64,000 bases of DNA. It comes from Macrophomina tecta (taxonomy: Eukaryota > Ascomycota > Dothideomycetes > Botryosphaeriales > Botryosphaeriaceae). Positions 12,057-24,909 of this stretch are shown in pieces (the first letter of the stretch is position 1; each line of letters opens with the position of its first letter). The notes under the pieces are model-generated. The model was given only the letters and a program-made list of their open reading frames with translations. It was not told the DNA's origin and did not search any database. The stretch spans positions 2,728,001-2,792,000 of the forward strand of contig JAKSGN010000003.1 of the NCBI GenBank assembly GCA_024180945.1. Direction: 5' to 3'. The position numbers were made by a program, and so were the translations under genes.

Positions 12057-13334
12057 TCAACCGTCGCCAGCATCCAAGATCTGCCTCGCTCCTTCACTAA
12101 GACGACCTCCGTGAGCTCTCGCGCGTTGGAAAAGGTCCCTAGCCTTTGCTATATGCTCTGCTCTCTCAGCGTCTTCTTCTGACTCAGCGTCTTCTTCGCA
12201 CGGGGCGTCGCTATCTATGATTCTTTCTGACGTGTGGATCTGCGCAACAAGGTCGCCGACCCAAACTGCAACCATACCTCGTAGATGGAGAAGATCGGGA
12301 CGTTTGTCATAGTGCGGAGATGCTAGCAGATCGTCGAGCCTGGCCGCGATCTCCCGAGCACGACGGAGCTCATCAGTTCTGACAGCCAAGATTCGGGCTT
12401 CGCGCCTTGTGACATGCCTATTAGGATTATCTTCCGAATCCGAGGCCTCTTCAGACTCAGTCTCCTCAGCCGAGTCAGGGGTTTCGGCGGCAGCTATTGC
12501 AGCTCGGGAAGCCTGGGATACCTCGTAAATCCACAAACTGAACATTGCTGGGTAGAAGGTCAGAGCACTGGTAGCCTTGGGATGGCTCTGTTGAAAAGGA
12601 TGCTCCAAAATGAGCCTCTCGTAATACATCCGGGCGGCCTTGAAGCCTTCTTCCGAAAACATTGCATCATTGGCTTTCGAGGATTGCGCACCTGAAGCAT
12701 GCTCGTCGCTCCTGTTCGCATGCAGATGCAACTCTGCCGCGATGCCCCATCTAGAATGCGCCCTCTCGTCGATTTTCATATTGCCGCGGCCAAGGCTCAG
12801 TATCAGCTTCCACGCACGGCCGGCCCGGTGGTAGTCGCCGCGCAATAGACAATAGTGCAGGACCTCCATTGTTTGTCGAACGACATGTTTGCGCAAATGA
12901 TTCCCCTCTTCGGATGCGGATTGAGGCAGACGTGCGGCAGACGAGAGATTGGAAGTGTACAGTGGTGGCTTGAGGGCGGCCAGTTCCCTCTGAAGTTGTG
13001 TAGGCGTGAGTTTCTTTTCGCTGCGCGAAGAGGCTGGCGCATGAGGGAACGGAGGTGGAGGAAGTGGCTGGTCGGGATCATGGCCTGCGACGCGGAACTG
13101 GTGGGCTTGGGCGGCGGATAGAGTGGTAATGGCAGAGGAGGTTGGTCGCGTCGAGGCGGTGTCGTTTCCGGCGGAATAGCTTGCGTCGTCGGAAGCTTCT
13201 TCCTCGCGCTCGTCGCCGCCGCCGTCGTCGTCGGCACGCTTGCGCTTCCGGATCTGGCGATGCAGGCTCGAGCGCAGGCTCTGGCTGCGCGGGGTCCTCT
13301 TGCGCGGGTCAGCGAATGAGGGGGCAGAAGACAT
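12057..13334 (-). CDS. RRN11-like RNA polymerase I core-factor subunit
   Basis: Single exon of 425 codons from the ATG at 13334 (MSSAPSFADP); an in-frame ATG 87 nt further upstream would add 29 hydrophobic residues and is less likely. The N-terminus is basic and low-complexity (RQIRKRKRADDD). The central helical region contains LHYCLLRGDYHRAGRAWKLI, the repeat-like motif I associate with the fungal RRN11/RNA polymerase I-specific initiation factor family. It is followed by further TPR-like helices (AARMYYERLILEHPF, LLHLRGMVAVWVGDLVA) and by acidic linkers. RRN11 acts with RRN6 and RRN7 as the core factor that recruits Pol I to the rDNA promoter in the nucleolus. The assignment rests on this motif and the TPR-like architecture. 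A generic TPR protein is the alternative. Confidence 0.65.
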   Translation of the reverse strand: MSSAPSFADPRKRTPRSQSLRSSLHRQIRKRKRADDDGGGDEREEEASDDASYSAGNDTASTRPTSSAITTLSAAQAHQFRVAGHDPDQPLPPPPFPHAPASSRSEKKLTPTQLQRELAALKPPLYTSNLSSAARLPQSASEEGNHLRKHVVRQTMEVLHYCLLRGDYHRAGRAWKLILSLGRGNMKIDERAHSRWGIAAELHLHANRSDEHASGAQSSKANDAMFSEEGFKAARMYYERLILEHPFQQSHPKATSALTFYPAMFSLWIYEVSQASRAAIAAAETPDSAEETESEEASDSEDNPNRHVTRREARILAVRTDELRRAREIAARLDDLLASPHYDKRPDLLHLRGMVAVWVGDLVAQIHTSERIIDSDAPCEEDAESEEDAERAEHIAKARDLFQRARAHGGRLSEGARQILDAGDG

Positions 13335-13676
13335 CGCAAGCAGCAGGGCGCGAGGCAGATTGCTGGGTTGGTGGAGAAGCAGCGGCGGAGAGGCCGCCTT
13401 GGCCAGCACAGCGCAGCGCAATCGTCACTCATCTCACCGGCTGGGCGCGGACCGCGGCCACGCTTGTAGATCGCCCTGCTGCGGTGGCCCACCAGCACCG
13501 CCGGAAGTGGTGGCCAGCCACGCGCCGGCCCAGTCATCATCGCATGCTCGACCCCAGCCAGCGGCGTCTCTCCACGAGCCTCGCCCTCGTTTCCGACACC
13601 ACCCCGTTCTTCCCCTCCACACCACCTATTCTTCGCCCGCTCACGCAGACCGAGCCTCTGCCTCTCCCACAACGCC
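13335..13676. promoter_or_regulatory. Bidirectional promoter, RRN11-like / RING-H2 gene
   Basis: 342 bp separate the two divergent start codons. The interval is GC-rich, has no evident TATA box, and must hold both 5' UTRs and both promoters, so co-regulation is possible. Confidence 0.7.
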
Positions 13677-15900
13677 ATGGGCCAGAGCAGCTCGCGCGGC
13701 GCGTCCTCTCCGGCCGAGCGGCGGCGGAGCAGCCAGCCCTCACCGACACCGCGCCGTATCTCCCGCGCCCTCGACGGCCCCTCGTCGCCCGAGCCGCAGC
13801 CCACCTCTCGCTCCTCCGCCCACACTTTTCTCTCCTTCAGCCGCTTCCGCTCCGATCGCTCGTCAGATGCTGGCTCGTCTGCTTCCTCCCAGGCCGTCTT
13901 TCGCCGCCGCTCCAGGCTAAGTCGCGCACACACCTCGATATCAAGCATCCTCAGTCGCCCTCGTTCCTCTTCTCGCTCTCGCGATCGTCCGCCACGTACG
14001 AATCCTCACCGCTTTTCTTCGCCCTTCTGGCCGCCCACCCAGGTCTCGTCCTCCTCTCCGGAGCCGCCTAGCTCGCCTTCGCCTCGTCTGCACATCCCGG
14101 AACTGGACCCTCTTAATTTTGATGATATCACTACCGAGCCAGTTGAGACGGAGTCGTTGTTGGCGGGACCAACCACCCAGACACGAGACCAAGATGCGGA
14201 GACCGATCGCCAGACGGGCCTGCAACGCCCCAACAACATTCTTGATCGCGTAGCCGGTAGTGTGGTTCCTGAAAGGAGTGGCAGGAGTGTGAGGAACTCG
14301 CTGCGCCGGAGAAGATCACCGTTGAACCAGGGCGAGGACAATGCAGCCATGCTATCCCGCCTTCTGTCGGTTGCTGCAGCCGCCACTGCTGCCACGCTTA
14401 TGGGCGAGGATCACCGAGCCGGTGCCGAAGCTCGTAATTTCGTGGGCGGAGATGAAGATGGCACGTTTGATGGATTTCTGCAGTCTTTGCAGAATGGCAG
14501 GATAGCCTCCGCGCTCCGCGGCCACACAGCGGGCTTAGATGTGGACGCTGATGAGCCTGGACCGCCTGCACCGCTGAACTTCTTCCGCATGTTCAGGTTT
14601 GGCTCTTCTACCGGACCGAGACGAGATAACGCTGCCCCTAGGTCTTCCGGCAATCAGGACGGATCTGATGATACATCCAGTGGGCCGCGTGCTGATGAGG
14701 ATGGTTCTGAGAGCCGCATGGTACCCATCATAATAGTTGGCATCCGTTCCATCAATCCCAACACTACTGGAGCCGCGCAGCATGACGACAACATTCCTCC
14801 ATTCTTAGATGCCCTTTCTAGTTTTCCTACACCGGTAGCTTCAGGCTCGGAGCCCAGTATCGATGGAATTCTAAGACAGCCTCAGAATGGGACTAGGTTC
14901 AGTCATCGTCGCCGTGCTTCTATGGGAGGCATCAACACGTTTCCCTCGGCGTACGATAACCAACGCCACCAACGGACTTCTCCATCGGAGCGCCCCCGGC
15001 CATTTTCGACTCTCTCGGACACTACGGTTGGTCCTCGGCCACCACCATCTACTCCCTCTGGCCTTTCTGCTTTCTCCTCTGGGGCAACTACACCCACTTT
15101 TTCTCCGCCTTCAGATATCTCTGCCTTGCCATCCACGGACTCTTCCCGCCGCGGAAGTTTCGTAAGATCCCCGATGAGGACGACGTCTAGTCTTGAATCT
15201 CCGACTGAAGAGCCTCGATCCCTTCACCAGTTGAGGACGGCCAGGCAACGCCGCTTGAGTGAGTCTGACCATACTAGATTTGGCGCGGGTTCCGCTCGTC
15301 GGAACGGCGTCGTTGAGCCGGATCATGCGCCAGGTGAAGGACCTCGGAGTTGGATTATCTACGTCCTTGGCGGTAGCTACCCGGAAAATCATCCTATTCT
15401 CACCACTCCCAGTCTCTTCACAGACACACCCACTTACGAAGATATGATGTTACTTTCGACCCTCTTGGGTCCTGCCAAGCCGCCAGTCGCTAGTGAGTCG
15501 GATGTGACGTCTGCGGGCGGTCTCTACATGGTTCAGGAGGGCTCTCAAATAGATGGAGAATTTGGCAATTTGGTTGCCGCGGCGGTCGAAGGGAACGAGA
15601 TGATTGCCATCGCATCTGATCAGCGCTGTCTCGTTTGTCTAAGCGAGTATCAGAGAGATGAAGAGGCCCGCAAGCTCATAAAGTGTGGGCATCTTTTCCA
15701 TCGGGAATGCATAGATCAGGTAAGTGAAATAATTCAAGTACACGGTGGCTCGACACTTACGTCATAATTAGTGGCTCACGACCGGACGGAACTCTTGCCC
15801 ACTCTGTAGAGGCCAGGGTGTAGAAGAGCACGAGAAGCGACCCACTGCTCCTGCCACGCCCGAAATGCCCGCCAGCCCTACGATGCCGACAGTTGCATGA
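13677..15900 (+). CDS. RING-H2 finger protein, probable E3 ubiquitin ligase
   Basis: Two exons, 13677-15719 and 15772-15900, with a 52-nt phase-0 intron; 723 residues. Residues 1-600 are serine/arginine/proline-rich and largely disordered. A conserved-looking block, PRSWIIYVLGGSYPENHPIL, precedes the RING. The RING ligands are Cys651, Cys654, Cys670, His672, His675, Cys678 and, after the intron, Cys690 and Cys693, giving C3H2C3. The final pair (SCPLC) is supplied only by the second exon, so splicing is needed for a complete zinc site. No transmembrane segment is evident; an N-terminal MGQSSS suggests possible N-myristoylation. The predicted role is substrate ubiquitylation; the target is unknown. 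Confidence 0.88.
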
Positions 15901-16086
15901 TCATCGCTAGCTCTCCTGTCTTGCGCGCCTAAAGAACTTTATCTTGCTAAAAAGCAGTTGAAGGACTATAGTCAATACGTTGATACGATGCTCGGCACTT
16001 CGACGAGTCAACATCATCGTTCCATGAGCGATATTCCACTGAGACATGGAATCGTCAGGAGTTATCGGTTTTGATGCTCGAAGACT

Positions 16087-16118
<32 letters not shown>

Positions 16119-19100
16119 TTTGGCGAACAACAAGGCGCTGCAGGCGAATTTAAGCGTATTTGTTCGCAACGGAGAGGCATTTTTTAATTCAGCCCTCCGT
16201 ACGCTCTCGTTTATCGATTTGTTCCAAGCACGGCGCTATTGGCATACGGCTTCAAGATTTGAAAAGACACTCGTTTTGCGGATATGGGAAAGCACAGCGC
16301 ACGCGGGATGGTTGGATTCCTAATAGTCACTATTTTACAAGTCATGGCGATAGGTCAGGAGTTGGCGTATATTGACATCCAGGAGGGTTTTCTATTATCA
16401 TCATAATGGCCGCTATTTTCGCCACGGCTGGTCCTCCTCTTCTCGTTCTGATCATGGTTTGCGGCAGCCGATTCTGCCTTCTCACCCTCTTCTAAACTCT
16501 TCTGAATTCTCTCCTGTCGATGATTTGATGACTTTTTTTTTTTCTCTCATTTTGTTCTGCCGTCGGATTTGTAGGGCCCAAGACAGCTCAGGGAAGGTGT
16601 GCGGCTTAGGCTTTCCGTAGATTCAGTGAGTAATTTCAGCAGAACCGGCACGCGGTGAGAGGGGCCATTCTGCCTCGAGTCCCTACGAATACACTGTCTT
16701 TTCGAAACCAACTTGCTATGTGAGGATTCATGTGTGGTTGGACTATCCAGTACTTAGATGGCCGAGGCTGTCTGACTGTCTACCGTGGTGGAATGTCGGT
16801 TGAAGCTGGTGATGCAGGTGACTTTGGACGCTGCGTTTGCCCCAGCTTGCCTTTAGTCTCATATAATATTCTGGGATGCCCATGCAAATCCCAGACAGGG
16901 TTCAACGGAAAACGGATATATGCTCGAAGTCACAGCGCTCACCTGGATAAGTATGTTCAATGAATTACATTCCAGTCTGCAAGACATATTCCATTCTTTG
17001 TGGTTGAAGAACTAAGAAGACGATTTCAGAGGTGTAGTATGATCTTGATTTCATGATACCTGTCTTATTGCATGAAGACCCAGGGAAAAAGATGCTCAGT
17101 GAGACGCATCACCAAGAGTACAGCCAACTCAATATCAATAGTGGCGATATCATCAACTATAAGACATCGATCGCCGGGTACCTACGTCTGTAGACGGCTC
17201 TTCCAAGCTTAAGCGCCTTATATTCAGTAAACTGAAGATTTGAAGCCTCCATGTCTTTGCCTGCCAGACATACAATGATCGATATCTTCTGCTCCTGTGA
17301 CAGAAGAAGAACGTCAGATGCCATCAAGCGCCAGAAAACGCATTCCTCTGCAGCAAACGCTGAGCTGGACGCCCTGTACCTTGGAAAAAAGTTGCAAGCA
17401 ATCACCGGAAGTAATCTGGCAGCACCTTCTCGGTGCGCTTTCTTCCGGACGGCAGGTCCAACTTCGTATCCGTGTTTAGATTACAGTTGCAATGCAACAC
17501 AGCTGAGGCTCTTCGGGCCCTCTATTTTAGTCCTGCCCCCCCCCCCAAAAAAAAAAAAAGAGCCGACCGAGTACTGGGCCAGCAAGCCGCAAGGCCAATG
17601 TGAGGGGCACGAGACGAGGAGCGCGCAGGCCTAAAAGGGATACGTCAGCTGGCCGTTGACGCAGTGTCAGCAGTAAGCATACTTTACGCCCGTAAGGCGG
17701 CCAGTCTCAACTCCCTACGCTTTCCCTTCCGACGCGTCTCCCATCTCACGATGATCTGCGTCATGGAGACTAGAGGTCAGCAGTCAGCACGCACCCCCGC
17801 ACTATTGCCCGACCGCACGCACTAGTCATTGCAAGGCGTTTTTTTTTTTTTTTTTTTTTAATAATAAATACGTCTTTCAACGATTCCGGCTGCTCAGGGG
17901 GGACAAGAAGGGGTGGGCGCTGAAAGAATTGCCGACAACATTTTTTTCAAGGCTGACAACAGAGAGCAATATGAACAGGCACACCCACCCGGCTTGTGAC
18001 GTGTTCGAATAAAGTAGGGACTCCCACTGCCCAAAGAGGTAAGGGGTCCCATGTCTCAGACCAGTTGCTTTGGGGGAACGCAAAAATGGGGAAATTCGGC
18101 GTTTCCTTGGAACGAAAGAGGCCCGCCGCCCCTGCACTGCAGCCGATTTGTTTCGGGCTCTTCCTTTGCCCCATTGTCATTGATCTCCTTGCGGCGGGAA
18201 GGACGTCGGGTGTCGGGACACCTGGGAGACTGTTCGGAAAGGAAGATGCTCGTACGATGTTCCCCGATGCCCGAGTCGCCTGTTGTGGCCAAAATAGGCA
18301 ACGCAGCACAGCCACAGCGCATTACCGGGGCCTGTACTATAGATTTGATTGTGTTTCTCCCCGCCCGACTGGGCTGAAGGCAGGCTGCTTCTGGAAGGAT
18401 ATGGGGGCCCTGGGAGCAGAAGAAGTATTGGTTTCGATAGTTGGCGAGTCAGTTCCTGCTGTCAGAAGATCTGTTTCGGGGGCATGAAGAATTCTCTACA
18501 CCTCAGGTAGGCATCTCAGTGGGACATTTGTTTATTTGGATGCCCACCATACGCGAGACACATGGCACCACAGACGCACCAGTCATGCCACACCGGAAGG
18601 ATCACCCAAGGGCAAATCGTCTGGGAGATCGTTTTTTATTTTACTTATTTTTTTTTCAGCTCTTGTGTCGCTGGCACATCCCGTTGCCCTTCCTTCCCAT
18701 CTCCGAGAGAAAGGGCGTGTGACCCGAAAGGGTATATGCACCGCCACGGATGTCGACGGAGAACGAGGGTTTGCAGGGCGTCTTAGAGTGTACCGTAGGG
18801 GAAGGAAAGCTGTAGGGTTATCGCGGGATTGATCGATATTGCAGGCGTGTCGGCCTGCTCCGTGAGCAGGTGGCCAAAGGCCAAGGGGTGGCCCTGCGGC
18901 GCGCAGGCCGAACTTTTTTTTCTTCTCCGACCGTTCCACAGCAACGAATTATGACACTTCCGGAAGGTTTCTTCAGCCCTCTTTCAGCGGGCCTGAGACT
19001 CGGACGAGGGTTTGCGGGCTTGGGGGCGGCGGGGGGCGGCGGTGGCGGCTCTGCCGGAGAGGCACCGTTGCTTCATCTCGGAGAATATTGTTTCAGAGAG

Positions 19101-22100
19101 CGAGGCGAAAGTGGTGCCAGAGGGGAGAGGCAACAGAAAACGACGTGGCGGGGACGAAAACGGCGGGCCACGCTATGGGGGAGTCTAGGCAGGGTTTTGG
19201 GCTGCAAAGGGAGGCTGAATGATACACAGACGTCAAGATGGGCGACGCTAAGGATAAGGGAGAGCGTGGGTTGGAGATGGCGTCCGGAGAAACGTGCTGA
19301 GCAAGCCACAAAGTGGATAGCGGATTGCGCCAAGAGCGTCATGGCAAGCCGCACGACTCAGAGGTGACGAAGTAAGCTGGATATAGCAGATCGGACTCGC
19401 CCGGCGCTGCTGGGTGGGTTTAGGCCACGACCACGCACGGCAGCAACAACACGCATGAGAGCTGGAGCAACCGTCGATGGAAGCGTCGTAATCGTGCCAG
19501 CCGCTCACAGTGAATTGGAGTTTCCGAGGGCCCCCTCGCGGCAGAGGGCCGGCTGGCGGATATGGAGCGCCGGCAGCGAGGCTACGCCATCAGCACCATC
19601 CTTCGGCTCGATCCTTCCTAAGGGCCCTGACGATCCGGCCGGACTCGGGATGTCGTGTTTCGTCGGCTGGGCGATCGTCGAGCTCCGGTCGTCCTAGTGT
19701 GACCCGTGGCTCTCGTACGCACGCAGCAGCAGCACGCTGGATCCTGGCTGGCTGTGCTCGCAAGAGGTGATCTCCGATGGCTCGGGGCCCTAGCTCCGCG
19801 GGAAGGATGGGGACTAAACAAGTGCACAGAAGCCGTCATCTTGCTTGCAGGAAGCATCGGCACTTCTCGCGCCCGTCGGCTTCGGTGCTCGTGGCGGGCT
19901 CGAGCTCATCGGGGCGGGGTGGAGGAGGAGGAGGTGTTGGCGGTGGGGCCCGACTGTTCTATAGCATCAAACCGTTCCGCGCGGATGCTGCCGTCTGGAC
20001 AGCAGGCTCCTCGCGGAGCAGCAGTTTTGATGCGGGTTAGCCTGCGCCTCGCGGGCTCTAGTACGAGGTTGAGGCAGCGCCCACCGGTCCTCAACCCGCA
20101 TCCCTGCTGTCTCTCTGCCGTGCGCAGACGGGCCAGCTTGCCCACCACCGAGCAAAAATGAACGCGCTCGAACAATCTACGTACCCAGCCCAAGCGGCAA
20201 CAGCCGCACACCCAATGCCGGGCCCGTTCCTGGCGCTTGCCCGCAAACAGTAACCGGATAGTGTGCGCCATTTCGATGCGCCGCGGCACTACGCCTTTTG
20301 ACTTTGACTCGCGACGCTGGCCGTGGTTGGCTGTCCGGCTGCTGCCTCGCCCACACACGCGCGCGCTTCAGCGGCCAGCGCGTTTTGAATGTAGTGGCAG
20401 GCAACCACGGAGCGCGCTGCTCCGCATTGGTACAAGCTTTTGCGTGTTTTGTGTCATGGGATTATGCGTTTTCGCAATTTCTTCAGCGTCGTCGCTGCAT
20501 CCCGGCCCGCCACCGCGCCCTGGTTGGTTGTCAGCAGCTGCTGCTGATGACGCGGAGACCACCGGCACGCTGGTTGCTGGGTGCGAAAATGATCAGTCCG
20601 TCCACCGCTGCCATCATGTTGCGCAACACATGATGACAGCACGGTGGCGCGTGGCCTGCTGCTTCCCCGATCCGGCAACAGAGGGGGTGGGAGGCCTGCC
20701 AGGGGGGCACCGCAGCCTCGTCTTCGTTGCCCATCCTGGCCATGCCCAAATCCATCCAACCAGCCCGCTCCGCACGTCGACATGACGATAGTTCAATATG
20801 GGGAACTCGGCACGCACCGAACTTCGGGCTTGGACGAGCTGCCGGGCCCTGCTGTCGCGCCGCATCTCGAGTCCATCGAGCTAGTCGGAGCGCCAGATGC
20901 AGAGCTTGTCGCCAGACACAGCAGGTCTACACGGCCGCCGCCGAACCACCTGCGCCGTTTCGCATGTGAAAACGCCTCGGCGCGTCTTCTTTTGCCGCTG
21001 AAATGCAAGAGAAACCGGGCGAGCACACGACATGCAATCAATAAATCAGGGCAGAATTACCCTGCAGGGCAAGCCATGCGATATTAGCCTCCCCCGGACG
21101 TCCTTCCCTACTCCGCGTGCCGGTTGACTTTCCTGTTCCGACCGTGCTCTACAGCAACAGGTCTCGTTGTCGTCGACGACCTGCTCTTAGCAGCCTTCTG
21201 CTCTGGCCGCCCCCGAACGCGAACCCGAAACCCCCCGACTCCTGCATATTAAGTCCGACTGTCCCGACCATGCTTGATAATGAGAGACCACCTCATTCTG
21301 ACTTTTCGAACGAGCGCCCACGACAAGTGAGGCTTAGAGCTCATCGTTGTAGCCGTCTTGACACGTAACGTCGTTCGCATAAAGTTGGCTTATATTGATC
21401 ATCTTGCTCCCGTTCACCCATACGGGCGCGCACCGTTCCCCCTTGGCTTGGCTCCCGCAAGCTAAGAGCGAGCCGGCAGCAATGGCGCCGGCCGGCCGAC
21501 GGCCCTCCTGGCTTCGGTCGTGGGTCGACAGACGAGGGACGAGGAAGGGCAATCTCCTGGGACAGAGAATGTCGTGAGCCTATCGTCGATAATGATTCTC
21601 AGGACTTTTGCCGAGCGGTGATAATACACCCCAGGATCTCGCCGAGTATGGAGCAGCGTGCCAGCAGCCCCAGGCCGACCCAGCCGGCGACGTACGTACC
21701 GCCGAACAGCGAGCAGATGTGATGCGTCTCAATGATGTGCAGGCATGGTCGCCTCCCCGTCGCGGCGTCAGTGCGGCGGGAAAAGACGTTTGTTTCGACC
21801 ACCGCCTTCGCTGGCAGCGAGGAATATTTAGAGCAGCACGAGCCAAGAAGGATCAAGAAGCAGGGTCGGGACGCACGGCGGCGAAGGGCCGCAGCGCTGG
21901 AGCTTGGCGGGATTGCGGTGGCATGATCGGGGGGATCCTTCAGTGGGGAAGGCAAGTAGCAAGCCCGAACGGTGTGGACACGGCTTGGCGAGAGCGAAAA
22001 GAAAAGTCATCGTGTGTATGTTTGCAAAGGAGAAATTTAGGGGCACGATGGAGATCGGAGGGCGCAGGGGGCGCGGCGGCGTCAGCACCTCGTTCCCGCT

Positions 22101-24909
22101 GACGAGCGAGAATCGACCCCTGTCGAGCATTTGCTTCTTGCTTGCTTGTGCTCGGGAGCGGGAAGAACAAAGCTCCATCAATCACATTAATCCAGGAGGC
22201 GGGCGGGCGGCGGCCTAGCGGCCTATGGGGGCATTGCGAAAGCGCTGACGGCGCGAATCTGGCGACTTGTGCGGCAGCGGCAGTCTGATCAGCGCGCTGC
22301 CATCGGGCAATCGGGGAAGAGCGGTGGGCGGCGGATCAACGTCGTCTTGGTCGTCTTGGGCGTCTGTCCCGCTCGAGGTTTCATGGCATCCAGTGCGTGA
22401 CGCCTGCGGGAGTGGAGATGCTGGGCAGGCCGAGACCTTCCACATGGGGCGTCACGATAGGTGCTGCTGCGAGGTGATGGAGGGCTCGTGGCGCGCGCGT
22501 CTCGGAAAGGCAAGCGGCTGGAGGAGGAGACGCGGAGGCTTGGGGGACGGCGCCGGTCGCCATCGCCCGACGGGCACCGAGAGCGCGCGGGCTCGCCGCA
22601 TTGCTTCCGCATTGCTGCTGCTGCTGCCGCCGCTGGTGCTGCTGCAGGGCATCTGTACGGATGGAAGCGGATGGCGGGCGGGCGTGCGTCTGGTCCCAGG
22701 CGCGCGGTCAGGCGGGCACGAGTATTGGCTGCTAGATTGTGGTGGAGAGGACTCGTTAAGAGTAGCCGGAAGCGGTAGGCTGGCTGGGAGGTGGTGAGCC
22801 ATGAACCCTGCGATCCGGCGTGATGGTGCGGGAGTGATGGGTTGCAGGCGGTGGTGGATCTGTGGTGGGGATCTGGGCGGTGCTGCGGGCGCGGTGCCTG
22901 TGCCTGTGTGTGCCTGGAGGCCTGCGCCGGCCTCCCGATATCTCCGGTCGCCGTCAGTCAATATTGGTCGAGTCAGCAGCATTAAGGTTGTTCCCTATAC
23001 AAATCCCTGGTTTTAGTAGTCCAGATATAGCCGACAGGCAGCGCAGGGGATCCCGCGCCAGGCATTCTCCGGCCACGCGCGAGTCGCCTGCTAATTGCAG
23101 GGAGAAGCCTGCACCCGCACGTGGGCGAGCAAGGAGCCCGCGTCTCCAGCTGTCCTGCCAGCCAGCGCGCACGCCCTGCGGTTGCGTGCAGCCGTCATGG
23201 ATCTGGCGCTGAAACGAAGATCCGCGACAGCGTTTGGTGTTGGCTGCAGAACGGCGGCGAAGAATGCGGGCGGCGCGCAGAGCTCCACCATTTCTCCGCC
23301 GTGCCACGCCGCCCGCCCTCGCGCAGCTGCTGCGCCCACGCCGCACGCCGCACGCCTTGGGCGGGCGCGCAGCAGAGCGAGCATCACGACCCCAGGCAGG
23401 ACGGCCGGACGGGCGGCGCACGGCGAGGACGAGGGCGGCCTCCATGCTGTAGATCCGCGCTGCATTGACGGAATCTCCGAGCAACTCGAGATTGCCCGAT
23501 TTTTGGCATGATATCACCGGGCAGCGAAAGCAGCCGTCGTCGAAACATGGTTCGTCTTGGCTTTGGGCGGATCCTCCCTGCCTCAGCCCCTGCCCGCACA
23601 TCCACCGGCCGCACAGCACCACTCCAACGTCCATGCCCGAACCTCGTGGCCGTGGCCCGCGCGCCGCTCACCGCACTCGCCCAGCGCCAGCGCTGCCGGA
23701 GCTTCGTCCTCCGCCGGCCTGCCGCCAGAGACTGATCGATCCCGCTGCCTGGCTACTGCTGCCAGCGTGCCGCCCGCCATGCGCAGCAGAAGCTCGCGCG
23801 CCGGCGCGCTATCGCTGGTGGCCTCGGGGCAACTGCCGCTCGCGGCCAGACGGCGGCTTTTATGCATATGCAGCGGCTTCGCTGCCGAATCGGTCCAAAA
23901 CAGGGCCGCGCGGGCTCCTCGCTGGCCCCTCCGCGCTCCCAGATTTGCCGCCGTCCAGCACTGCACCCTTCATCCGCGGCCTGTCTCGACTTGATGGCGC
24001 TGGCGATAGAGCAACGATACGCCAGCAGCCCGGGTCAGGGCACGCCCGCCGCCCTCCGCCGCCCAGGCGCCTGTCAGGTTGCTCGCGGTGGGATGGCAAG
24101 GACCGGCAGGGCAGGGCATGCGGCCGTCTGTGCCCGTGCTGCGCTCGGCCGCCTGCCGGCCCCGCGGCGGTGGTTGTGGTGTGGGAGTGGTGTTGGTGAT
24201 CCTGCTGGCGGGCAGCGGGCAGCAGGCGGCGGGCAGAGCAGACGCAGGTGCTGGCCCCTAGCTGCGATGCGCGCCCAGGGTGCCGGGCGTTGACGCATGA
24301 GAACGGCAGAAAATGGCGAAGGCGTGGGCTGGGGCCGTTCTCGAAGCCTGGCAAGGCGGGGCGGCGCTGCTGTCAACGCCAGAGTGCTGAACGGCTCCAA
24401 GGATTTGCAGCCCTCGCGCGCGGAAACGGCAACGCCCGGCCTCTCTCCGAATTGCCCTCCCCTGCACCACAATATCCAATATCCACCCAAGGCTCCCAGC
24501 GCGTGCAGGGCCCACGCCCGCCGCTCAGGAACGAGTACGGACGGCTGTTGCTCATCATCAGAGCGCCCATCAACGCTTACGGCCGTGCTATTCAAACCCG
24601 CCCAGCAGGGCTGCACTGCCAACCCGCCCGCACCAATGCAGATTGCCCGTCCGTCCCTGGCCCTCACTAATCTTAGCTCTACACGCCTTCCCGGTACATA
24701 ATTACGTCCTGCTACTCCAAGTCCGGAGGGGTCTGGCAAGGAACCGCTTTCCCCCATCTCCAACGGCCTCAACACCTCAGCCCCTCCATCCACGAGGGCC
24801 CGCCGACTGCCCCTCCTCCGCCTGCCCGCCTGCGCCGGATGCTGCTCGTCACGCTGTGACTCGCCCTCCATCTCCACAGTCCTTGCTCTGCCCCTCCCGC
24901 GCCCTCGCC
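15901..24909. other. 9-kb gene-free region upstream of a Zn2Cys6 regulator
   Basis: No coding sequence with a recognisable domain or coherent exon series was found on either strand. The left half (about 16-18.7 kb) is AT-leaning with long poly-T tracts near 16100-16122, 17839-17859 and 18632-18657, and a C11A13 junction at 17536-17559. The right half (about 18.9-24.7 kb) is GC-rich, with long but compositionally driven Arg/Pro/Ala open frames on both strands and a GCT/CTG-rich stretch near 22611-22647. It may be a large upstream control region or 5' leader of the regulator at 24910, or hold non-coding RNA or fast-evolving genes. Confidence 0.45.

Noticed and set aside
11745..12060. Minus-strand open frames directly behind the RRN11-like stop codon
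   Set aside because: They start at the stop codon of the upstream gene, lack motifs and fit a 3' UTR; no splice pair links them convincingly to the gene.
17536..17559. C11A13 homopolymer junction
   Set aside because: Striking, but most simply a simple-sequence tract prone to sequencing error; no function suggested.
22267..24354. Long open frames on both strands in the GC-rich part of the 9-kb gap
   Set aside because: Arg/Pro/Ala/Gly composition in all frames indicates GC bias, not coding; no domain recognised.
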